A DNA stretch of 60,000 bases, taken from the NCBI GenBank assembly GCA_914767715.1, contig OU612071.1, positions 21,203,681 through 21,263,680 on the forward strand. The letters are read 5' to 3'. The notes beneath the pieces were generated by a model that did no database searches, was not told where the DNA came from, and worked only from the letters and a program-made list of their open reading frames with translations. Below, one piece after another: positions 20,170 to 32,353 of the stretch (the stretch's first letter is position 1; each line of letters begins with the position of its first letter). Source of the stretch: Membranipora membranacea (Eukaryota; Bryozoa; Gymnolaemata; Cheilostomatida; Membraniporidae). Both the position numbers and the translations under genes were made by a program.

Positions 20170-23100
20170 AAGCAACAGTACATAGATAGATGATATGGAT
20201 AGGCTCATAGGCATAAGTAAATAAGGCTTATAAGGAGGCCTGTGAACTGCCCTCTTTGAACTGCCCAGAGATGTGGGCAGTTCATAGGGGGGCAGTTCAC
20301 AGACTGGCAGACTCCTTGTGACTATGGTAAAGCTTAATAAATGACTCGCACTCCTTGCCCACACTGTTTAAGGACGGGATACTCCTTGCTCACACACTCA
20401 CTCACTCTTCAAGAGAGAGAGAGAAATAGATTGAAGATGTGGACCCCCTTTCTGTTTTCTCCCTCCCTCTACCGCTCACAATAGCTAGTATCTATCTTTA
20501 TCCAGTCTATAAGTAATTGGAATTCATCATAGGCCTAGGCATTTCAGGTTTAAATTGTGCAATCCATCAGGTTAAATGTGCCCGCCACACTTCCAGCCCA
20601 TCCAGTTCTTAGGGGTATGGGGGCCTCCCCGAGGAAATTTTCAGCCCAATAAAATACGAAACACTAACTCTCCCTCTGCAACCAATTTAGAACATGCAAT
20701 GTTCAGAGGCTGTTTGTTCAAGTTTCCCCCCAAGGCATGTTTTAGGTCGGGCTCTGGTGCTGAAGGATACCTCACATCTTTCAGTTTTAAATGTATTGAT
20801 GTACTCTAAACCTTATAGAAACAGAAAGTTTCCATAATTAAATAACTTCATCAGTGGTATGGATGCATAATCCCTACATATAGCATGAGGGGCCCCCGAG
20901 CACTGTTTTTGATGATCATTAATCAGTCAATGCGTATTCATAACACTTATGACAACTTAAAAGTTATTTCAAAATTTACCTCCTGAAAAAGTGGTTGGAC
21001 CATGGCCCTACCTTTGAATACACCGCAGGTAGCCTACATTCTACTATAAAACAGTACCTGTATCATCAATTATTTATTTTCAGAGAAACAAAAACATTTG
21101 TTGGAAAAGAAAGAAGCGGATTTGGTGAAGAGAGTGAAACAATGCATGGAGAATGGACATGCTGAAGGTACGCAAATCAACTGTTCTTTTGGCTGCCAAA
21201 TGTCTGTGTCAGTTTGTGACAAGGTTTACTTCCTAAGAACAGTGGAAATGTTTGACATATATCATACTTCTGATGCTGAGAGTCAGCAATCAAAAAGGTT
21301 ATAAAAATCCCCATAAATGCTGTGCTGCTGTACTTGAACATTACACAAATGTGGAGCTAAATTGTTCCAGCTTCGCTACAAGGGAACAGTTGCACCATAT
21401 GTCAAGTCGTTAATATGCAAGCATGACTGACAGTGTTGTTGGTAGATTGTTTTTAAGGTCCAGGCCTATGTGGCAACAACTTCGATGAAGAGTGCATGTA
21501 AATTGCTGGTATAAAATTTACATTTATTTTATATTAATTATGTTATGGTTTTGAGGCAGCAGGATGTGTTGAATCAGTGGAGCGACATCATGATGTGGAG
21601 ATCTCTTCAAGCAACAATGACTACCAAGGCTCACTCCCATATGTAGAGAATGATGGTAAGTTTTGGAGTTTACGTAATGTTAAGACACCTTTTATAGCAT
21701 TAAATCGAAGATAAATTTGATTTGTGTGCCTCATTTGTCAACACACCAACAATGGTCATCTTGGCAACTCCTGAGGTTGACATGCTGCCCGTCTGCATGA
21801 TGTAGGCATGTTGTTTACATTTATGTGAATTGAAGCTTGGTGTTTTTAACCTAGAGACTCCGAAGGTTCAATGATATATTGTGAGTCTTCTTTACATTTT
21901 AATGAAGCAGTATGGTTGTATAGACTATAGACGATTTAAATGTTGAATTTCATTCCACACATGATACTGATTTGGGAATACGTGTTAAAGAGTCGATCAA
22001 AAGAGACAAGCAACCCACCTATATTGAGTCATCAAAAAACAGCTGGGATGAGATAAGACATAATATTGAGGCTCGGTTTAAGGAAGGCATGTCTTGTCGA
22101 ACAGCTAATATAGGTATGTGGATGCTCCTGCTTCATTTAGTAGAGGATGGTATAACAGGAGAGATATGCTTATCTTCTCTTGAAAATTAATCACACAACT
22201 CCTTGTTTGCAAATTGCACATAAGAGCAACCTAACTGATGCTTCATTCCATTTCACACCGCAATCATCTGATCACCAGTTAAGAGTTTGAACTAATTTGA
22301 TAAGCAACATCCCCACAACAGGCATTACCCTGGCACTTAGCAATAGAAGACATCCAATTCAATTCCTGATCCATACTTCACCCTCAGTTGACATTATAAG
22401 GAAATCATATTTATCTGCAGCTGATCGCCCAAAGATTCTTTATGATGAGTGTCCAAACTGAGCTGGAAGAGTGCCCTGGTCAACTGGACGTGAGCGTCCT
22501 TACTTTAACTGGTTAGTATCGGCAATTTAAGTCTGTTCTCTCTGATTTAACAAACAGAAAAAAACTAAGCTGAGTTGGAACCTTGAGCTACCGATAATTA
22601 GTTTATTTGATTAGTAAGCCTCAATATCATAGATCAAGTTTGTATCAGTTAACATTGACACCTATGCAACCTCCTTTACACACTAGGCTTGATGTTTATT
22701 TGGTTATGTTATTGTCAGCCTGGCATTTGAGGAGCGCTTTATATGTTGGTTAAATTTAGAGGAAGTGTAAAGGAAAAGCTGAGTAAGGTTTTATCATCTG
22801 TATAATTTAGTTTATTCAAAAGCATACCATTGATAGAATGAATTTTTATTATAGGACTGATAAGTGTGGCCATTCCAAAGTGTATTTGTACAAAGTGTGA
22901 GTGGAGATGGTACGTTGAGGCAGTAGATTGCGTGAAGGTTGCTCTGTGGCCTGTTGATGCTCGCTGTGAGACCTGGATCGACTTCAGTCTGATGTTCCAT
23001 TCCAGCGTCTTAACGCACATGTCGCCTGTACTAAGTCTAGGCAGTCTGCTTGAGACACTGAAATTTACCACTTCACTCACCGGAGTGGTATGTAATTTTG

Positions 23101-26100
23101 CTTTGGCTTTTTCTTTAAATCATTTTGATATCCATATCTGGCATTAGGCATTAATTGCTGCATCCAAGAGCAAACAGACGGGTATATATTTTTCTTGAAA
23201 GGTATTGACAGTGTTGAAAATATGTCAGAAAAAGTATAAAATTGTTTAGGAAAGCAAAAATCAATCACTGTTCATGTCAAAGCAATTTCGTAGCAATAAA
23301 AAAAAAACATTTTTACTAGCACAAGTACATTATTGAACGATTTCAAAGTGCGAAAACCGTGGATCTAAAAGGGTCAAGATTATGTCCCCCCCCTCTCCCC
23401 CTGTGACAGGTAAAACAAAAATAAATTTACTGACTATACTACCTATGACCAATACTATTTTGTAATAATTTCTGGTGTAAGTATAGAAGCCTGGAACTGT
23501 CCTAGGCAAACCAGGGCTAGGACTACTGTTACACTGCAAGATTCTTAGTGTGTATCTGTCACAGGGGAGATAACATACTTTAGAAATTCCTACACCCTGG
23601 CTTTGCACACTTAAAAATTTGTTATATATTTCAATGATGACCTTAGATGCAGTTATATATTTTGGTTCATTGCTTTGAGTTTGCTTTGAAATAAACGATG
23701 GTTGTTTTTTGTTTTCCTTACAATCGCCAATATTTACATTAAATTGTTGATATTTTAGAATACATTTTACATGAAGCAGGATGTCTTCAACTACACATTC
23801 TCTGAATGACGCCGGCAGGAGATGCGGTTTTTTGAAATGCTGACGGGAGGAGCCATTTATAGCTGCCCAGCCTGTGAAGAGGAGCCCCATGCTGTGCACA
23901 TCGATTGGAACATGAAGTTGTACCGATATAAGAGAATGTCCAAAATTGATAAGTATGTTAGTTATATTTGTGGTTCCATTACCAATCATGCCTATGATGA
24001 CTTTCAAGGCTGTGTAAAATTGGTCATCACATTGGTTTCCTATTTCAATCTGAGTATTGTCATCATAAGATAACATGCACGCTGCATCAGCCTAAACGGA
24101 GACATGTAGAGCACTACACTCTCAATATGCTACTTGAAACTGTAGCCATCAGTTCAAAGGTGACATGAGGCATGAGCTTGCCTGTCTGCAGGGGAAAATC
24201 CAAGAATGACGTCTAAAAACTGTCTTTCTAATTTAATTTTCTATAAAGAAGCGTGCCAATTTATTTGCTTGCCGTCGGAATATCTTTATTCTTCTATGTG
24301 GTTTGTTGTATATTTTAAATATTTGTTATGTCACAGCTGTTCTCTGAGGACGACATCATTGGAAGAAGAGAGGAGTGATTTCTTCCCAGCTCTGAAGTGG
24401 CCAACACAGTGGCTCAAGTTACTGGCCATAAAGAGAACACTGTAAGTACATGTTAGTAATTGCATAGCCATAATTATGAAACTGGCCTGATTGGAGCTGT
24501 GTGTATATTGGGGATTGAATTCTGTTGGTGTAAAAATAGGTAGTGATCGGTAATTTTTGACTAACTTTTGAAATTTAAAATTTAGTTGGCAGTATGGTTA
24601 GGGACGCATGCCCACATCTTCATTTCCTACTAAAGTTATGTCATCAATTTAGGTTGACAACACATGTGGTAACACGGTATGGAAAGCTGCTGCGACCAAA
24701 TCTAGAGCCGACAGCAATAAAGAAGAGACTGGTTGTGTGCTTGCTACCTGCCGCCACTGCTTCCTTCTCAAAGGGCTGGATATGACACAGGGGGAAATAT
24801 ATGCCTATCCATACACACTGCAGGTAAATACTTATTTAATCCCAATAGTTGTGCAAAATTAAGTTTGAAATTGTAGATCGGCAACTTTATGCAGAATAAT
24901 TCACTTATACCAGAGAATGAGTGCCCAACCTACAACTGTATGGCTAGTTCCACTTTAACAAGAATGCTAATCTTCAATTTCTATTATTTTACAAATTCTA
25001 CTTTTTGATATTGTTCCTATTGTCAGTATGCAGAACTAAAATTAAAATGTCCGCTATATTTAATATAGAACTGAACTGTTACATAGTCCTTAGTTTTAAT
25101 CAACCATCAACCTTCTTTGATTCAAGAAGCGTTTTCCACGAGCCCACTATATCGCGCTGGATACGATGTGCAAGTACTGGGGTTGGCTGAAAAGAACCAA
25201 TCAACCAAGATCAGAATCACAGAAGCCCTTCCTCAGCATACTTCACGCCAAATCACACCAATGGAAATGCCAGGTAAGCAGCATATTTAGGACATATGTA
25301 TCAAAACAAACTTTGGAATATTTAATGCTTATGTGGACTATATTGCCGTCTTAACAGACACCATTTAAAAACCTTTGATTTTTACCGGGGTTTGACCATA
25401 TATTATCATTAATAATATACTTTTGTCTTTCAAATGCTTAGCAAACCCACCACTACTCTTGGAATAAATAGTAAGCTGGAATAAAATTATTGTGTAGCTG
25501 GGGCCCCTCTCTCAGCACTAAGCGCTCAATGGGATGACAACTCCGGCACTGCTCAAACCAACCCTGAAATAATGAGGTAGAGCTTGACTGTAATATACAA
25601 TTGTGTTTCGGCGTATAGGTATCTTGGAGTGGTCGGTGTATAGAAGGTGTAGGGTTTAGTACGGGTGAGATGACAGAACAGGCCAACAGCTACATGTCGA
25701 GACTTGGTGCAATCACTAGAACTATGGAAGCCACCGGTCAGCAAATGAATGTTAACACTATATACTGTCAGTGCTCTCTGTAGTGGTAATACGTATTCAA
25801 GGCAAGTGACATGATAGTCAAAGCCAAAGACAAAACATGCAATATTGTCTATGGACACTTTGGGATCTTTTACAGACTTAGGCTATATCTTTCTAATTTT
25901 AGGAAGGCGTCGAAGACTGCAAGATGGTGCAGGGTTTTGGAATCTCCGTAAACTTCTGGACCTGCCTGCACAGATCAAAAAGAACTTAACCAAGGTAATA
26001 CAATGATAATGTACAATTGTCTAGAACATTAATTGGAAGCTGTTGTTTCAAACGAGAATGTATATGCTTTTTTCTGTAATAACATCATGTATCACCTAAC

Positions 26101-26147
26101 TACACATGTTGCTATCCTGAATTAGGTCCTTCCCATACTTGCCAACC

Positions 26148-26275
26148 TGTACGCATAAAGCGTTTGTAAACGCTTATTTGACAATAATTGAGTTTTAAAC
26201 GCAAAACGCTAGTTGTACTCATTTATGGTTTTCCAAACGCCTGTTCATCTAATTAGGCAATCAAAAACGCATCTT
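26148..26275. repeat. Cluster of AAACGC/GCGTTT words
   Basis: At least seven AAACGC, GCGTTT or AAAACGC words lie within about 130 bases, including the palindrome GCGTTTGTAAACGC. The cluster is in a KDZ-gene intron, between the exons ending 25994 and starting 26652. It resembles the subterminal repeats of a small DNA element, but no termini were assigned. Confidence 0.5.
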
Positions 26276-27495
26276 TTATCTTTAGTGTTTACTTGGTTGT
26301 CATGGTTAAATAATAGTCTAAAAATCTGGTATTGGCTGCAGAAAACCATGATGTTGATTTACAGTTGACTTTTTACCTGTCCAAGTTTTGCATGAGCCAA
26401 ATTGCAACTTTTCTTCAATGAGACACAACATAACTAGTAATCCATTGTAGAATATGGTGGTTCTGCCAACTTCAACTTTTCTTTAATCAGAGTAACAAAG
26501 TTGTCTACCTCCTTGTTGGGGTGAGATAACTCAGATCTCCTGCCCCAGTGTTTCAAGGGCAAACCAGGGAGGATGGGCAAACAGGGTTTCAAATAGCCTG
26601 TCTTGTCCAGACAGGCTAGGTTACAAACAACTTCTCATTCATTATTAGCAGATTGCACCTTACAACGCAAAGGGAAAAAGACTAATGTTGAGTGAAAGAG
26701 AAAGAGATAACATGATAAGAGTTCTCAGTGAGTTTACCAAGCCTCAGTTATGATTTTTGGCTTGCATGTGGTGATAAAACTTTTGATACGCGCTTTCAGT
26801 ATGCTGTAAATGCAGGATCTTACGAAGGGTTCAAGTATCTCAGTTGGTTTATTAAACCTTAGAGTAAATTTGTATGACCAACAGTTTACAGGAAATAAGT
26901 TGGTTTTGTGTTCCTTGGTTGAAGGATGGGTAACACTAGTAAAATTTGTTTTTCAGGTATGAGATGCAGATCCTCGAAAAATGTTTTTCTACAAAGTATA
27001 GTAGATAGAGCAAGAGACCTCCTCACTGATCACTTTGAGGTAGGCCATAAGTTTCTAGTCAAATTTCAAGTCCGTTGCATATAAGAATGCTGTGGCTTGG
27101 GAGAGGTGGATATAAAAATTACCTGTTGATCGATTTATGTCTCAGTGATTTCTCGAAAAGAAATGAGATGAGGACTGTCCTATCTGTTTATTTGCCTAAA
27201 ACATCAGATGAATCAGCTAGGATGGATCTAATTGTTCTCACCTCTCTGTGATTTTGTCTGGAATGCATTGCAGTCTATGCCCAAGCCTCTTTTGAAAAGC
27301 ATATATTGACAGAACTCCAACCCCTAAGGTTTTATTATCTCATGTTTCAGACATCGCCTTTGAAAACATGTCATGCACACATATTGTGTATCTGCTCAAA
27401 ATCTATCATGGTTTTTCTTTTAGCCCGTGGACTTCATGATGATGTTTCAAGATGACCAGATGGAAGAATATGGAGACATCAGTGAGGTGGATTAA

Positions 27496-28356
27496 TGGCA
27501 TGGACGTCGCTGGTGTATATCTTCAATCTTGTTCAGTGTTATTGTAAAGTTCAGGCTTGCTCGTACTAACTTTTAGCTGCATGCTATACTGAGATATTTT
27601 CAGATTGCTTTATATTTCACCTTATTCACCTTTTTTACACATGCATATATAATGATAAATACTTAGCTGTTGTATAGTCTATTGTCAGATAGCTGAAAAG
27701 TGTTCAAAATTTTCCTCTTGCAGAAAAAAGTGAGTATATACTTTGTCTTAGTCTTTTCTGGGGTAATTTTATATGCTAATTACAGCCAACATCATGTACC
27801 GTAATAAAAGTGTCACCGAGAGAGGCAGCGTCAGCGTTTGTCCCCCTTATATTATATATAAATATCTAAAGTGTTGGAATTTGCATTTGACTACTTTGGC
27901 CTTCATATTTTTTGATTTATCATGGTTAGGCTTATTATTGAGGATGTTTGGCACAATATATTTCTTAATTTCTACTTATATTTACAACAAATGGCATGTA
28001 TTATTGTTTTTTTGCATAGTCGGAGGAGAAAACTCCTAGTTTAATCAATTTAACCATTTTCGGAATACACTGGTGTATTCCTGACAAATTGAAAAACCCC
28101 ATGCGATTAGTAAATGACCCAGAGTATATGTGCTGTACATGAAAAGTGGCCACATACTATTATAAATATAAAAACTATAGGCTACAAATATATACTTGAG
28201 AGTACCTGTACTGATATTATTAGCAAATGCAGCTGTCCATACTGTAACTTATTAGAATATGTACTGACGATCTACGCAAAAGAATATTATACTACTAACT
28301 GCCTCAAAAACAAAGGTTCGAACACATAACATGCATAAACTGCTACCAATGCATAG
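27496..28356. other. Spacer between convergent KDZ and CXC genes
   Basis: AT-rich 3' flank shared by the plus-strand KDZ gene and the minus-strand CXC gene. No coding motif was recognised. Confidence 0.5.
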
Positions 28357-29702
28357 TTATAATTCATCATCGTCATCACTTTCCTCCGCACTGTCCATAG
28401 CGACACTGCGGTTGTTACAGTCACGGCAACCACAGAGGGCTGTGCACTTCATTCCTCCTTTCAAATATGAGCATCGGTTGCCAGTGCATGGGTTTGCCTT
28501 GCATTGACATTTCGTGGTTTTCATTATTGATTTGGGCGGGTCATCCATCCATTTAATCTTTAGATCTCCTCCTTCCTCTTCCCATCCATTGCCATCAGGA
28601 TTTTCAGCTGTGATCATCGGTTGAAGAGCCGATAGCCAGATTTTGGACTGACAGCTTGCTCGTTTGGTGTGCAGTAGTAAGGAATCAGCGTTCGGTGGTA
28701 GAGCTTTCTCAGTTGTGCCATTCTTGAATGCATCAAATCGAGCATCATTGATGTTTGAAGCGCTGCTACCATACAATGCACAGGTCGGTTTCTCTATCCC
28801 TGGGGGAAGTGAGGAGAGCGCAAACTTCTTTCCTAGCAGCTGCAGAGCAGTGATGTGGTCATCATTGGCTTTAGACCTTTCTTCTACTTCAGACCTGGAT
28901 TGAGAAAAGCAAACAATACATGCATGTACCACTAGATTAAGGTATGCCAAAAATGGAGCTAGTGGCGTTTTTGCTATCGACCTCCAATAAGAGAAAAGAG
29001 TAAATTGATACTAAAATGCCACTAGCTGCACTTCTGGCAAAATTTATTAGGGTACTTAAACTAATGGAGACTGCCGGTATCCTACATACCACCCGACATA
29101 TAATGTTGATAACACCCAGGTTTTAAAGCAGAAGTAGGTCTTATGGACAGGTTCTTTAATCTTATCAATTTAATAATATCTGCTTGCTTTATCGATACTT
29201 ACAGTGAAGCAGGTTGAAGTTGCTCAAGCCTCCGCTTGTATGCCATAACATATTTGCTCCTACATGAGAGATGATATTGAGCATCTGCGGCAGCTATGTC
29301 TTGTGATTGTGAGCTGACAAAAGAGAGTAGCTGCTGATCTTCCATGAATCGTGCGGCTTCTATCAATTCACCTGAAGACATAACCGTTTTACTCGTGACA
29401 AGGCAAAAAGTATTGAAAGTTTGCGCAATTAGGCTACAGTATGTTTACCGTATGTGTCCGTCATCAGGACATCATTTTGTAGTACGGTGCACATCAATGC
29501 AAACCTTACCTCCTTCTAGTGTCTGAATCTGATGGAGTTGCTCTCGCCTTTTGTTTACATATTTTGTCTCCTTCCGACAGGCCACGCATACTTTGGGTAG
29601 CGTGGGACCAGGGTTAATATGGGTCTTTGCCTGAGACCTATTGTTTTTTGCTGACACCGGTGTGCTGACATTACAAATATCTTCCTCAGGCTCATCATAT
29701 TC
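28357..29702 (-). CDS. CXC/TSO1-like cysteine protein, three 3' exons (5' end missing)
   Basis: Three minus-strand exons join in phase with good splice sites: 29702-29510, 29371-29203, 28894-28357 (TAA). They give an open frame of about 300 residues without a stop. N-terminal part: C-x2-C (KVCVACRKE, residues 39-42) and a later H-x2-C (YHLSC, 98-101), which probably make one zinc site. Middle: LGKKFALSSLPPGIEKP, CALYGSS and LPPNADSLLLHTKRA. End: GNGW, KIKWMDDPP, then a CXC-type cluster (KCQCKANPCTGNRCSYLKGG, with GCRDCNN) and an acidic tail (EESDDDDEL). CXC/tesmin cysteine clusters bind DNA in known proteins. I recall this motif order from a large invertebrate family of unknown function, usually much longer between YHxxC and LPPGIE; here that middle is absent although the splice joins are clean. 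The first exon and start codon were not found. Confidence 0.7.
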
Positions 29703-29709
29703 CTATAGA

Positions 29710-31734
29710 GCAAGAAACACCAATTAGGTATACTTCTTTGTAGCAGGACCACAAATAAAAATGGAATATTGTTTCTGGTAAAATACATATGGGTACAAAT
29801 TTGCAATAGATATATTATAATTATTATGATGTGAAACTGAAGAAAAGTAAACTCACAAGCAGCCTAAGGGCACAACTTCTTACACTGGCTCATTGTGTGA
29901 GTTTGGTTGGTGATCCAGAGGTCACTCGCATTTTAATTAATGGTAAAATTGAGTCAAAAACTTATTTCAGAAAGAAATTCAATTCAGTGCTGACCACTAG
30001 ACCTTTCTATAGTGTAACTTAAAAGTACAAATCATCCAGCCTCATTCTGAAAAAAGTAGGCTAAGATCTTACATCCAAAACGATTGTCCAATCCAGTCAC
30101 TCATACTGACTTTAGAAAAATGGTTATTTTAGCAACTCAATTTGAAAATGAATTAAAAAGGGGATAACTCCTTAAATTTGAGAGTAATTTGGAATTTATA
30201 GTTTTAGTGACAGAGCATTTGTGGTACACCTATGCCATTAAAATCTCCATAATTTTTTACATAGGAATCAATCAAAACAAGGTATATACTCATTTATTTC
30301 TGCAGACCTGAAAGATAATTGGCTTCTGACAATAGACTAGTAGTAGTTTTAGTGATTTTCAGATTGTTGATCGGCCAAAATAACAACTATTGAAAACCTT
30401 GTACACTTTGGCCATCATCTATTGTATATTAACTAAGTCAAAATTAATATTTATGGAAAAAATTGCAAGCTTGTCATTCTAGTCAATTTGTCTATTCTTT
30501 CATATCGCGTCATGTAATAAAAACTTCATGTTTGTGCTATGATTATACTCCCGAGTAATAGGTGCGCATTCTTACGGCCGGGACAACTCCTGATAAGCAT
30601 TATAAGCACAGGCATTGCCCTTGTTCTCACCGCCGTCACCAAACTACCACCAAAATAGAGGTTCTTGGCATAATATTAGCATCATTAAGTGAATGCGAAA
30701 CTTTCCAAAATTTAAATTCAACGTCATAGTTGGTCAGCTTAGTCATATCATGGATCGGTTGTGCAAGGTGGCTTCATCGTAAGAGTTTCAAATGCCAATT
30801 TTCAATTCTGTAGGCCGTTTTATTGAGAAAATAGGCGACTTACCAGACATGTACTGCCCAGTGGTTTTTTCAGGTAACTACAGTAAAGGTATGTTGCTCA
30901 TCACAGCAATAAATTGACCTAAGGTACACCAGTACATATTTTTGCGTAGATGTGTTATGCTATGTTTATTGTCTGCTGTGCTAAGGTAAAATAGAGGTAT
31001 CATGCTGGTGACAAGTGAGGGCGCTGTGCCTGTACCGGATTAAGTGAATGTTAGATGAGACCATTACAATGAAAATATTCATATAGCGAAGTAAATTATG
31101 AGCTATGCAAGTAACAAAAATATACCGATAAGTCCTCTGAAGTCTTTTTGTCAGCTCTTATACAAGTTTCAACGATATAAATGTGACAGATTTTTAAACA
31201 CTCTGTCATACCTATGCCATACTGGTTGACTCATGAGCAGGACAGGCAAAATTATATTTTGAGCATTCTGCAAACTTAACTTAACTTACTCAAATGAGAG
31301 ATCATTTCTGGTGCCATTTCCAAGAACAAGCAGAGATTAGTTTTCATTCCGGAGCTGAAAAGCTCATCATAATCTAAAACTTCCATCTTGGATTGTGATA
31401 AATTATTGTAAAATAAAGAAAAAAACATACTTTGTTATACCAGTGATCATCATCTGACATGAGATTTGGCCATAATAAACAGGCTTTGTTTTTAGTTTCC
31501 TAATTTTATCGATGCACAAGGGATTATCAGATGAGGGTGACATAATTTCCAGTAGCCGACCCTCGCAGCAATCCCAAGAAATGAAACTACCAAGCCCTTT
31601 TACTCTGGTCCATGGTGATACACTGAACATCATTTATTTCTCGAGCTGGGCTGTTCATAATCAGCACTCATTAATTTTAATATCAGGTTTTTGTGGAGTT
31701 TGGTTGCAGTCCTGAAGTTGACCCGTAACTGTAC
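29710..31734. other. No gene recognised
   Basis: AT-rich stretch upstream of the CXC gene. Any 5' exon and promoter of that gene should lie near its left end, but none could be supported. Short open frames here lack motifs and splice partners. Confidence 0.5.
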
Positions 31735-32353
31735 TAGTATAGAGACGCTAGGCTAGATAGCATACACATCGAGGGAGTCGGCAACGAACATTTTATTGGT
31801 TGTTGTACCAAAATTATCGCCCTCTTACATTTGTTGCATAACTCTTCCTAGTTAGGATAATTGGTATGGAAGTAATAATAATCTCTACTACTTGTGCGGT
31901 GACACTGTGTTTGTAATAATGCTGCAGGCTACATCGTAAGGATAAATTGGAGCGCAGCGTAAAACAGAAATATAAGTTGAAATATAAGTCTCTACTACTT
32001 GTGCGGTGACACTGTGTTTGTAATAATGCTGCAGGCTACATCGTAAGGATAAATTGGAGCGCAGCGTAAAACAGAAATATAAGTTGATACAAAATGGAGG
32101 CTCGTCGATTAGCTGGTTGGCTGTATGAGTCTTGACAAGAAAGTGGTGCATAAAATGATGACAAACAAGTCTATACTTAGAATGAGTGCGGTTAATAGTA
32201 ATCAAGATTTCCATGTAGTGAAATGTAGGGCTGTGGTTTACAAAAAATGTCAGCATCAACATTTCTAATGGGTAAAAAACTGATAATAGGTAATTGCGAC
32301 AGCATTGCTCAATCTGAAAATTTAGCTGCATGAACCAGATCTATGATACTGAT
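31735..32353 (-). pseudogene. Intronless retrocopy of the transcription unit at 42.4-43.3 kb
   Basis: This block matches the three exons of the minus-strand unit at 42404-43333 but lacks both of its introns exactly. The exon joins fall at 31809|31810 and 31888|31889, where the other copy has introns of 243 and 174 bases with GTAAGT donors and CAG or TAG acceptors on the minus strand. It is therefore likely an RNA-derived copy. A 107-base segment around the second join (from 31884) is duplicated in tandem, with the second unit starting at 31991. Both copies keep an open frame of about 112 codons over exon 1, but the base differences mostly change the amino acid, so coding is doubtful. No poly-A tail or target duplication was found. 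Confidence 0.75.
31884..32097. repeat. 107-bp tandem duplication
   Basis: TCTACTACTTGTGCGGTGAC begins at both 31884 and 31991, and the units are nearly identical. The duplication is absent from the related copy at 42.97-43.07 kb, so it arose after the retrocopy formed. Confidence 0.95.

Larger units (their letters stand above)
19809..27495 (+). pseudogene. KDZ-type transposase gene, 16 exons, three in-frame TGA
   Basis: KDZ (Kyakuja-Dileera-Zisupton) proteins are RNase H-fold DNA transposases. Exons: 19809-19851 (ATG), 21084-21167, 21560-21655, 21931-22113, 22421-22489, 22855-23087, 23759-23952, 24192-24210 (weakest, 19 nt), 24337-24441, 24653-24823, 25127-25273, 25619-25736, 25903-25994, 26652-26727, 26957-27039, 27424-27495 (TAA). 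All are GT-AG and phases agree throughout, giving about 590 codons. Landmarks in order: C-x-C-x2-C cluster (KCICTKCEWRW), VKVALWPVDARC, CPACEEEPHAVHID with NMKLYRYKR, CGNTVWKAA, EETGCVLATCRHC, GEIYAYPYTLQ, ALDTMCKYWGWL, PFLSILHAKSHQWKCQ, GEMTEQANSYMSRLG, FWNLRKLLDLP. The likely catalytic Asp and Glu (ALD, EMTEQ) are kept. In-frame TGA codons occur at 22459, 23807 and 24376. The usual DGN-like turn reads DWN, and CRHG reads CRHC. It is probably a lightly decayed copy; recoding of UGA is the alternative. No terminal inverted repeats were found. Confidence 0.8.

Noticed and set aside
23330-24076. 248-codon minus-strand frame
   Set aside because: It overlaps a KDZ exon on the plus strand that carries clear family motifs. 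The minus frame has no motif and is probably a shadow.
19809-27495. Selenoprotein call for the KDZ gene
   Set aside because: Only one TGA falls in a C-x2-C context. I did not identify a SECIS fold by eye, and three TGAs in different contexts favour decay. Kept as a question in the findings, not as a feature.
31889-32331. Protein-coding gene on the minus strand (about 147 codons)
   Set aside because: The frame is extended only by a tandem duplication, and differences from the copy at 43 kb mostly change amino acids. It fits a retrocopy better.
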